DNA of 64,000 nt from Pseudomonadota bacterium (lineage in GTDB: Bacteria > Desulfobacterota > Desulfobulbia > Desulfobulbales > SURF-16): positions 1-64,000 of the forward strand of contig JAHILF010000134.1 of the NCBI GenBank assembly GCA_018897105.1, read 5' to 3'. The position numbers and the translations under genes were made by a program. The notes beneath the pieces are model-generated. The model worked only from the letters and a program-made list of their open reading frames with translations, was not told where the DNA came from and did no database searches. The first letter of the stretch is position 1, and each line of letters begins with the position of its first letter. Below, piece after piece: positions 57,390 through 64,000 of this stretch.

Positions 57390-59336
57390 TCAGTTCTGCC
57401 CGGCCTTCTGGCTGATCTTCACCACCACGAATTCCGCGGGTTTCAAAGGGGCAAAACCCACCAGCACGTTGACGATGCCCAGATCGATGTCCGCCTGGGT
57501 GGTGGTCTCGCTGTCGCACTTGACAAAGAAGGCCTGTGAAGGGGTTGAGCCCTGGAATGCCCCTTGGCGGAAAAGGGTCATCATGAAGGAGCCGATGTTG
57601 AGCCGGATTTGGGACCAGAGTTCCTGGTCATTGGGTTCGAACACGGTCCACTGGATGCCGTTGTAGATGCTGACCCGCAGCATGATGGCCATGCGGCGCA
57701 CCGGAATATATTTGTATTCCGGGTCGGAGCTGAGTGTGCGCGCTCCCCAGAGAACAATGCCGGAACCCGGGAATTTGCGGATGACGCAGACGCTCTTTTT
57801 ATTTTTGTTGAGATTGCCCTGCTGGATATCGGTCAGGTCGGTTACCAGACCCACGGCCCCACCAAGAACCGCCTCCGTGCCTGCCGGAGCCTTCCATACC
57901 CCCCGTTTAGCGTCGATCTGGGAATACATGCCGGCCACGTAGCCCGAGGGCGGCACATTGATCGGCTCACTGGACTGACCCGTGGGATCAAGGGCCTTCA
58001 GCCAGGGAAAGTAGACCGCGCCATAGGAGTTGGGCGTATTGATGTCGTCCCGGTATTGTATGGCGTCCTCCAGAGTGATGTCGTCCCGGTCCATATCGGC
58101 GATGTAGAAGCAGTCGGCGAGCGGTCGGTTCCGACAGTAGTTCATGCCGGCATCGGCCACGGCCGACGAGCCGATGCCCGGCACGGCGATGAGGGAGACG
58201 TCCCGGATGGTGTCGAGCCAGGAGAGGGCGTTGGTGTAATCGTTGTCGTTTATGGGCAGGGTGCCGTCGCTGCCGGGCTGCACCGCGCTGACCGCGCCGG
58301 CCACCGTATCGTCGCCCAGGAAGAAAAAATCATCGGCCGCAGTATTCTGCGGCCGCATGGCCGCGGAGCCGTAAACCTCGGTGCCGCTGTTCCGTTTGCC
58401 GAGCCGTAAGGCGCCAGCGGCATTTTCCAGGGGATCAGAGGCCGAAATAACCTCCACCTTTGAGCCGGCGCTGGTGTTGCCTGAGGTAATGCGCAGCATA
58501 TTGGTACTCTCAACGGAGACGGTGACGGTGTAGGCGCCTGCCGGGGTGGATTCGCGCAACGGGGTCATGGCCCGGATGGTGGTCTGGATGGCCGCCCCGA
58601 TCACGGCGAGATCGCTGAGATCGGCGCCGGACAGGGCGGTGGTCAGATCCACGGTCCTGTAACCGTCATTGTTGATGTTGATGCGGAATTTGCGCTGGTT
58701 GGCCCCGAGCAGGTCGCCGCCCAGGGTGATGGGGGCGCTCTGGCTGTAACCGGCAATCTGGTTGCTGTTGGCCGTGTTGACCGTCACCGTGATGAATTTG
58801 GAGCTGGTGTTGATCACCGTCTCCACATACTCCGGGGAGGCGGGATTCATGGACAGGTTTTCATAGGCCTCCAGCTGCACCGGGTCTTCATCCGGGGTGG
58901 GGTTGTCCTGATAAACCGTCAGATTGAAATCATTGGCCGGATCATCAGCTGCGGTGCTGTCGACAAGCACCATGATTTTGTTGCCCCAGGCCCCGGATGA
59001 CTTGGCGGAAAGGGTCATGCTGTTCTGGGCGGCGGTGCCCAGGTCAAGGACGGTCACCGTGGCCGTATCGGCGCCGGAGGCAACGCGCCCCACATAGCAC
59101 TGGGTGCCGCCGTTGTTGAAGAACTGGAACACCGCATGCGCCAGGAAGTAGCCGTTTAAAAAACCGCCGTAGATGGTCTGGAACTCGGTGAAGTTGAATA
59201 TCTTTTTGACCTGGCCGATGGGCCCTCTTTCCGCCACCCCGAAGAATGCCGCAGTTGATGTGCCGGCAGCTTCGATCGGCCTGACGCCACTGGAAATCTC
59301 TTCCACATACACACCTGGATACGTTAAAACCGCCAT
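57390..59336 (-). CDS. eCIS contractile sheath protein (Pvc2-type)
   Basis: 648 residues. The N-terminal handle region is MAVLTYPGVYVEEISSGVRP. A large inserted domain (about 110-330) carries TVYQDNPTPDEDPVQLEAYE and several beta strands, longer than Pvc2 or Pvc3. The conserved C-terminal sheath core is intact: YKYIPVRRMAIMLRVSIYNG, WTVFEPNDQELWSQIRLNI, GAFQGSTPSQAFFVKCDSET and VGFAPLKPAEFVVVKISQ. The inserted domain would be on the outside of the sheath. The start follows AAGGAGGAATTT. It is the only sheath gene in the window, whereas PVC-type loci have two or three. Confidence 0.96.
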   Translation of the reverse strand: MAVLTYPGVYVEEISSGVRPIEAAGTSTAAFFGVAERGPIGQVKKIFNFTEFQTIYGGFLNGYFLAHAVFQFFNNGGTQCYVGRVASGADTATVTVLDLGTAAQNSMTLSAKSSGAWGNKIMVLVDSTAADDPANDFNLTVYQDNPTPDEDPVQLEAYENLSMNPASPEYVETVINTSSKFITVTVNTANSNQIAGYSQSAPITLGGDLLGANQRKFRININNDGYRTVDLTTALSGADLSDLAVIGAAIQTTIRAMTPLRESTPAGAYTVTVSVESTNMLRITSGNTSAGSKVEVISASDPLENAAGALRLGKRNSGTEVYGSAAMRPQNTAADDFFFLGDDTVAGAVSAVQPGSDGTLPINDNDYTNALSWLDTIRDVSLIAVPGIGSSAVADAGMNYCRNRPLADCFYIADMDRDDITLEDAIQYRDDINTPNSYGAVYFPWLKALDPTGQSSEPINVPPSGYVAGMYSQIDAKRGVWKAPAGTEAVLGGAVGLVTDLTDIQQGNLNKNKKSVCVIRKFPGSGIVLWGARTLSSDPEYKYIPVRRMAIMLRVSIYNGIQWTVFEPNDQELWSQIRLNIGSFMMTLFRQGAFQGSTPSQAFFVKCDSETTTQADIDLGIVNVLVGFAPLKPAEFVVVKISQKAGQN

Positions 59337-59354
59337 AAATTCCTCCTTTTTATT

Positions 59355-59609
59355 TTAAGGATTTGCTTTCTTGTTTTTTGTAACTTTTGGTGGTGCCTTG
59401 TGCGTTTTTGCCGCAACTGCCACCGGTTTTTCAGCGTCTATTATTTCAACAATACCTCTGTGCTGCAGCCTGCTGAGCTTTGCATTGTGGGCGATTTCCC
59501 CATCCATGATTTCGGCTGAGCTGTCACCGGGATTCAGGTAGCAGGTGAGGCCGCTGTTGAAGCGGACCATGACAGGTCGGTTTGTTTTGTTGCGTATCGT
59601 GGCGGCCAT
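59355..59609 (-). CDS. Small eCIS-locus protein of unknown function
   Basis: 84 residues: MAATIRNKTNRPVMVRFNSG at the start, a short beta-rich middle (TCYLNPGDSSAEIM) and a basic, Lys/Pro-rich tail (KTHKAPPKVTKNKKANP). Position 5' of the sheath gene, with the same strand and a 18-base gap, suggests it is the first gene of the eCIS transcript. It could be a sheath chaperone or a small structural adaptor; the family is not recognised. The start at 59609 is preferred over 59615 because GAGGAGTGCAT is spaced correctly to it. Confidence 0.7.
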   Translation of the reverse strand: MAATIRNKTNRPVMVRFNSGLTCYLNPGDSSAEIMDGEIAHNAKLSRLQHRGIVEIIDAEKPVAVAAKTHKAPPKVTKNKKANP

Positions 59610-60203
59610 ATGCACTCCTCATCAACGTAAACGTAAAAAGTGATAATTATGGGGCGGTGTTGCGGAGTTGACTTGCTGAGCGTGTAACGGAAAGCGAGCT
59701 GATAAAACGCTTTTACGTAAAATAGCAAAAGGAGTGCCAGCCGAGGAAAGCAGCCGAGGGCCGCGGTATTAACAGCGCTGTTCCGGCAGGTTATTTTTTC
59801 AATGTTTCTGCTGGGATCGGCGACAGGGCAGGCGGAAAAGGCGATTTGTGACAGGCAGTTGTCACCATTGGGTGTTACAGCGTGGCGAAAAAGACGGGCG
59901 GGGTTTGGCCGTCGTCAAGCGAGGCGGCTGCCCGGTAAAGAACCTCTGTCCACCGGGTGTCGCCGGAAGACCGGGGTGAAAGGGCGTGTAGAATTTCTGT
60001 AACAGGGGTTTTGCCGGGGAGCCCGTAAGGCAGCCAAGGGGCGGGGTTGAGTCCCGCCCCTTTAAAATCACCGGCAACTTTCAGCCTTGGCAAGCAAGTT
60101 TAGCATTGCCTGATGAGTTGCATTAAGGTTAGGTTGTAGCGAGCCCTCGTGGCTGGTTTTGCAGGTCTTATATCCATTTTTTTTCAGGAAACAGGTGCCG
60201 GTT
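59610..60203. other. Divergent intergenic region with structured G+C-rich stretch
   Basis: It separates the eCIS operon (minus) from the CheB-CheR gene (plus). No coding frame is convincing: small frames at 59802-60002 (plus) and 59862-60093 (minus) overlap on opposite strands with no ribosome binding site. Between about 59740 and 60065 the DNA is GC-rich and rich in potential hairpins, e.g. GTGACAGGCAGTTGTCAC near 59848 and the GGGGCGGG / CCCGCCCC stem at 60038-60060. It could encode a small RNA, but it matches none that I know. Confidence 0.5.
60038..60063 (+). terminator. Possible terminator hairpin
   Basis: GGGGCGGG (60038-60045) / CCCGCCCC (60053-60060) with flanking AA/TT pairs. Only three T residues follow, so it may be a terminator for an unseen transcript or a transcription barrier between the divergent operons. 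Confidence 0.45.
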
Positions 60204-63200
60204 ATGGCCAAGAAAGGTGAAAAATCCGCCACAAAGAAGAAAACAGGCGGGGTAAATCCTGGGGAGAAAAAGGCGGCAGCCGCGGAAAAGCCGGTGCCGC
60301 CTGCGCTGAAGCCGGGGGCTGAGCCTGCCCCTGCCGCTGCAGCCGCCAAATCACCCAAAAAGCCGCGGCCGAAGCCTGTCTTTGCGGAGCCCGCCAATTT
60401 TCCGGTGGTGGGCATCGGCGCTTCAGCCGGCGGTCTGGAGGCGCTGCGTGATTTTTTTTCGCCGCTGGTCATGCCGTCCACCATAGCCTTTGTGGTCATC
60501 ATGCATCTTGATCCGCACCATGCGAGCATGCTGGCTGGTCTGCTGCAGAGTCATACGGTCCTGCCCGTGCTGACCATCGAAGACGGCATGCGGCTGAAGC
60601 CGGGCCAGGTCTATGTCGCCCCGCCCAACCGCGACGTGACCGTTATCAACAATACCTTCCAGCTGCTGGAGTCCGTAAAAACAAGCGGTCTGCGGCTGCC
60701 CATCGACTTTTTTCTTCAGGCCCTGGCCGCGGAAAAGGGGAAACTGTCCGCCTGCGTCATTCTTTCCGGCACCGGCTCCGACGGCTCCCTCGGCATACGG
60801 ACCGTCAAGGCGGCGGGCGGTCTTGCCCTGGTGCAGGATCGAGATTCCGCCAAATATGCCGGCATGCCGTCCAGCGCCATCAATACCGGCCTGGCGGATT
60901 TTATTTTGCCCCCGGCTCTCATGGGAGAGCAGCTCACTCATTTTTTCAGCCATGGCAGAGGGTTGCACGAGGCAGCCGACACGTCCCTCGGCCCTGACGG
61001 CACGCTGCGTAAAATCTGCGCGCTGCTCCGGGCCAGGACCGGCAATGATTTTTCCGTCTATAAAACAAGCACCCTGCAGCGCCGCGTTGAACGGCGGATG
61101 AATCTGCATCATATTGACGATGCGTCTCTGTACATTAACTTTCTCCGTAATAATTCCGTAGAGCAGGATCAGCTCTTTGCCGACATCCTGATCGGCGTCA
61201 CCCAGTTTTTCCGCGATGCCGAGGCCTTTGAGGTGCTCCGCGACGTCATTCTGAAGAACTATTTTACCCAAAACCCCGACAAAAAGAATTTCAGGGTGTG
61301 GGTGCCGGGCTGCTCCACCGGCGAGGAGGTCTATTCCATTGGCATTATCCTCCGGGAATGCCTGGATGCGCTCAACCATGAGGTGGACATACAGATTTTC
61401 GGCACGGATCTCGACAGCCGGGCCATTGACGAGGCCAGGTCGGGAATTTTCCCCGAGACTATTGCCGCGGATGTCAGCCCGGAGCGGCTGCAGCGCTTTT
61501 TCGTCAAGGATGGGATGCATTACCGGGCCCGCAAGGAGCTGCGGGAGACCATCGTCTTTTCCGTGCAGAATGTCTTAAAGGACCCTTCTTTTTCAAAAAT
61601 CGATCTGCTCTGCTGCCGCAATCTGCTTATCTACCTGAATACCGAAGCGCAACGGATGCTGTTCCCCCTGTTTCATTTCAGTCTCAACTCCCAGGGCCTG
61701 CTTTTCCTGGGGACCTCGGAAAGCACCGGTGTTTTTTCCGATCTGTTCACCAGTGTTTCCAAAAAATGGAAAATCTATCAGCGGGTGGATGCGGCGATCG
61801 GCACCCATCGTCACGTCATGCATCTTCCCGTCAACCGGCAAGACATGGACCTTCCGGAACTGCGTCCGGAACTGCTGCCGGACCTGCATGGGGGCCTGGC
61901 CGACAAACCCGGTCTTGCCGCCCTGATCCACACGAAGATGCTGGAGCATTTCATGCCGGCCTGCGTCCTTGTCAATGACCGGGGTGATATCTTCTATATC
62001 CAGGGCCGGACCGGCAGATACCTGGAACCTTCCCAGGGGAAACCCAGGATGAATATCCTGGACATGGCCAGGCACGGCATCCGGCTGGAACTGCGCAAAG
62101 GTCTCAGGCAGGTCAGCAGATCAGGGAAGAAAATGTGCTGCCCCGGGGTGAGGTTCGAGTCGGAGGGCGGTGCCCGTTTTGTTGACCTGACCCTGCTGCC
62201 CCTGGCCAACACCGGTCTGTCCACGGATCCGATCATGGTGGTCTTTGCCGATGTCCCCGCTCCGCAGCCCCCTGTGCAGCAGGCCGGGGAGAGCCAGCTG
62301 CTGAATGAAAAGGAGCAATATCTGCTGAGCCTTGATCAGGAACTGCAGCATGTCCGGGAAAATTACCAGACCAGCGTCGAGGAGCTGGAAACATCCAATG
62401 AGGAACTGAAGTCGCTGAATGAGGAACTGCAGTCCGCCAACGAGGAGCTGCAGAGCACCAATGAAGAGCTGGAGGCCTCCAGGGAAGAGCACCAGTCCCT
62501 TAATGAAGAGCTGATGACCGTTAACGGCGAGCTGCAGAGCAAGGTGGATGAGTTGGTGCTGGTGCAGAGCGATCTCAAGAATCTGCTGGACAGCACCAGG
62601 ATAGCGACCATCTTTGTCGATAACGAACTGCGCATCAAGAGCTTCACCGCCGAGGCGGCCAGGATCACCAACCTGATCAAGAGCGATGTGGGCCGCCCCC
62701 TGGAGCATATCGTCACCACTCTGGACTACGATGATATGAATCAGGACATCCTGCAGGTCATGGCCAGCCTGGCCGGGGTGGAAAAAGAGGTCAGGTCCAA
62801 GGGAGGGGAATGGTATCAGATGAAGATCCTGCCTTACCGCACCACGGAAAACGTCATTGACGGCGCGGTGCTCACCTTTGTTTCCATTACCTATCAGAAA
62901 GCGGCGCAGCAGCATCTTGCCGTCTTAAACGAGCAGTTGCTGCAGGCCAGGGATTTTGCGGAAAAGGTGGTGGATACCCTGCGGGAGGCAGTCATCGTGC
63001 TGGATGAGGGTCTGCGGGTCGTTTCCGCCAACCGGGCCTTTTACCGCATGTCCGGCCTGCAGGCGGCGGAGAGCATCGGCAAGGTGTTTACGCAAATCTG
63101 CCACAGGCGGTGGGATATTGCCGAACTCGTGGAGTTGCTGCGGGATACCATGCGGACCGGTCAGATATTTGAGGATTTTGCCGTCGGCGGCATGGTGCTG

Positions 63201-63311
63201 AACAGCCGCCGCCTTGACAGCGGCAATGACGCCTCCCTCCAGGTCCTGCTGGCCTTTGAGGTCAGCATGGGGGCGGCAGGGGATCATAAAAAAACGGGAA
63301 AGACGCCATGA
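60204..63311 (+). CDS. CheB-CheR-PAS fusion sensor protein
   Basis: 1035 residues. After an Ala/Lys/Pro-rich tail (1-65) comes a CheB methylesterase domain (about 65-260; VVGIGASAGGLEALR, VIMHLDPHHASML, LSGTGSDGSLGIRTV), then a CheR methyltransferase (about 275-540; GVTQFFRDAEAFEVL, VWVPGCSTGEEVYSIGIIL, FGTDLDSRAI, SFSKIDLLCCRNLLIYL). A long coiled coil (about 700-790; repeated NEEL-S-NEEL) links to two PAS domains (about 800-920 and 935-1020). CheB-CheR-PAS fusions usually act with orphan receptors or kinases rather than the core chemotaxis cluster; none is seen here. Its stop overlaps the next start (ATGA). The start at 60204 is chosen over 60159, which has no binding site and adds a hydrophobic run. 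Confidence 0.92.
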   Translation: MAKKGEKSATKKKTGGVNPGEKKAAAAEKPVPPALKPGAEPAPAAAAAKSPKKPRPKPVFAEPANFPVVGIGASAGGLEALRDFFSPLVMPSTIAFVVIMHLDPHHASMLAGLLQSHTVLPVLTIEDGMRLKPGQVYVAPPNRDVTVINNTFQLLESVKTSGLRLPIDFFLQALAAEKGKLSACVILSGTGSDGSLGIRTVKAAGGLALVQDRDSAKYAGMPSSAINTGLADFILPPALMGEQLTHFFSHGRGLHEAADTSLGPDGTLRKICALLRARTGNDFSVYKTSTLQRRVERRMNLHHIDDASLYINFLRNNSVEQDQLFADILIGVTQFFRDAEAFEVLRDVILKNYFTQNPDKKNFRVWVPGCSTGEEVYSIGIILRECLDALNHEVDIQIFGTDLDSRAIDEARSGIFPETIAADVSPERLQRFFVKDGMHYRARKELRETIVFSVQNVLKDPSFSKIDLLCCRNLLIYLNTEAQRMLFPLFHFSLNSQGLLFLGTSESTGVFSDLFTSVSKKWKIYQRVDAAIGTHRHVMHLPVNRQDMDLPELRPELLPDLHGGLADKPGLAALIHTKMLEHFMPACVLVNDRGDIFYIQGRTGRYLEPSQGKPRMNILDMARHGIRLELRKGLRQVSRSGKKMCCPGVRFESEGGARFVDLTLLPLANTGLSTDPIMVVFADVPAPQPPVQQAGESQLLNEKEQYLLSLDQELQHVRENYQTSVEELETSNEELKSLNEELQSANEELQSTNEELEASREEHQSLNEELMTVNGELQSKVDELVLVQSDLKNLLDSTRIATIFVDNELRIKSFTAEAARITNLIKSDVGRPLEHIVTTLDYDDMNQDILQVMASLAGVEKEVRSKGGEWYQMKILPYRTTENVIDGAVLTFVSITYQKAAQQHLAVLNEQLLQARDFAEKVVDTLREAVIVLDEGLRVVSANRAFYRMSGLQAAESIGKVFTQICHRRWDIAELVELLRDTMRTGQIFEDFAVGGMVLNSRRLDSGNDASLQVLLAFEVSMGAAGDHKKTGKTP

Positions 63312-64000
63312 ATGAGACGGGAAGCCAGGAAAAATTCATTGCCATGCGCCGCCGGGCGGAGGAGCTGCTGCAGCCTGAAACAGGCAGCCGGTCTGTTTCC
63401 AGCCGGGAAGAGCTGGCAGCGATTCTGCATGAGCTTGAGGTGCACCAGATCGAACTGCAGCTGCAGAACGAGGAACTTATGCGGGCCCAGCAGGAGCTGC
63501 AGCAGGCCAAAGAGGATTATTTTGCCCTCTATGAGCTGGCGCCGGTGGGCTATATTGCCTTGAACGACAAAATGCTGATTAACCGGGCTAATCTGGCGGC
63601 CTCCCAGCTGCTGCGGGTGGAGCGTTTTTATTTACTGAACAGCGGATTTTCCCGTTTTATCAACCAGGCGGACTACGGCCGTTTTCGGGCGCTGTTTAAA
63701 ACAGCGGATGCCGCCGGCGTGCCGGTGGACTGCGAAATGAATTTGCTGCTGCCCGACGGGGCCTCGGTGTATGTGAAAATGGAATGCGCCGCGCTGGGGC
63801 ATGCTGCGGAAGCCGAGCGTGAATACCGGCTGGCCATCTCCGACATCAGTGAGATTCACCGGGCAAACCTCGCCCTGCAGCAGGCCCGGGACGACCTGGA
63901 AAAAAAGGTGGAGGAAAGGACCCGGGAACTGAGGAAAACCAATCTGATGCTGCTGGCCAGCGAGGAAAAATACCGCACCGTTGCCGATTATACCTGTGAC
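63308..64000 (+). CDS. PAS-containing sensor protein, probably histidine kinase (partial, 3' end outside window)
   Basis: 231 codons are visible with no stop before the window edge. A helical N-terminus (MRRRAEELLQ, ILHELEVHQIELQLQNEELM) precedes a PAS domain (about 70-190; YFALYELAPVGYIALND, VYVKMECAALGHAA), a coiled coil (DDLEKKVEERTRELRKTN) and the beginning of a second PAS domain (EEKYRTVADYTCD). Proteins with this start usually end in a histidine kinase core or diguanylate cyclase domain, not visible here. Overlap with the CheB-CheR-PAS gene suggests that both work in one pathway. Confidence 0.88.
   Translation, partial: MNETGSQEKFIAMRRRAEELLQPETGSRSVSSREELAAILHELEVHQIELQLQNEELMRAQQELQQAKEDYFALYELAPVGYIALNDKMLINRANLAASQLLRVERFYLLNSGFSRFINQADYGRFRALFKTADAAGVPVDCEMNLLLPDGASVYVKMECAALGHAAEAEREYRLAISDISEIHRANLALQQARDDLEKKVEERTRELRKTNLMLLASEEKYRTVADYTCD

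Noticed and set aside
36553-59609. Integrated contractile prophage
   Set aside because: No terminase, portal, capsid, integrase or lysis genes; the DUF4255, AAA+ and DUF4157 genes are eCIS markers.
36553-59609. Type VI secretion system
   Set aside because: No TssB/TssC split sheath, no TssJLM membrane complex and no ClpV; the sheath is a single phage-like protein.

Overview
The window looks like a piece of a Gram-negative environmental chromosome, most likely a deltaproteobacterium in the broad sense (Desulfobacterota, Desulfobulbales or Desulfuromonadales type). This is inferred from the mix of a GEMM riboswitch, many multidomain sensor kinases, a GlgE/TreYZ glucan-trehalose operon, an eCIS locus and REP-like elements. 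There is no rRNA or other taxonomic marker. No tRNA, CRISPR array or intact transposase was seen.

Region 1 (1-3445) is gene-poor. It holds a frameshifted small secreted-protein gene, a REPIN, a short MITE-like element, a cyclic-dinucleotide (GEMM-I) riboswitch whose 3' strand is also the 5' arm of an intrinsic terminator, a DUF1566 exported protein with a clean terminator, and several inverted repeats.

Region 2 (3446-20571) is the most unusual part. One reading frame encodes a 3210-residue megasynthase: PilZ, KS, AT, ACP, ACP, KR, DH, phosphopantetheinyl transferase, two enediyne-type hotdog thioesterase domains, then a CrtI-like FAD oxidoreductase. It overlaps a 1198-residue membrane hybrid kinase with two kinase cores. 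Three response regulators follow: REC-kinase, REC-HD-GYP and REC-HDOD. A PilZ domain (c-di-GMP receptor), an HD-GYP domain (c-di-GMP hydrolase) and the GEMM switch upstream suggest a polyene lipid or pigment pathway controlled by c-di-GMP, with the receptor built into the synthase.

Region 3 (21151-35491) is a tight operon: GlgE, TreS-maltokinase fusion, GlgB, TreZ and a MalQ-TreY fusion. TreS and maltokinase turn trehalose into maltose-1-phosphate, GlgE polymerises it, GlgB branches the glucan, and TreY/TreZ release trehalose again. MalQ would recycle short chains.

Region 4 (36011-59609) contains a small Cys-rich gene and then, on the minus strand, a long extracellular contractile injection system (eCIS) locus. 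From its promoter-proximal end it reads: small protein, sheath, tube, T4-type hub chaperone-like protein, disordered repeat protein, DUF4255 cap, AAA+ ATPase, DUF4157 protein, CIS-tube hub, LysM hub, gpD-like hub, gpV-like spike, unknown, gp25, gpJ, a gpI-like protein with an inserted propeller, fibre-like proteins, a DUF6519 protein and an AbiEii-like nucleotidyltransferase. Three copies of a ~170-bp structured repeat, a second REPIN and two short satellite arrays punctuate it.

Region 5 (60204-64000) is on the plus strand: a CheB-CheR-PAS fusion overlapping a PAS-containing sensor gene that is cut by the window edge.
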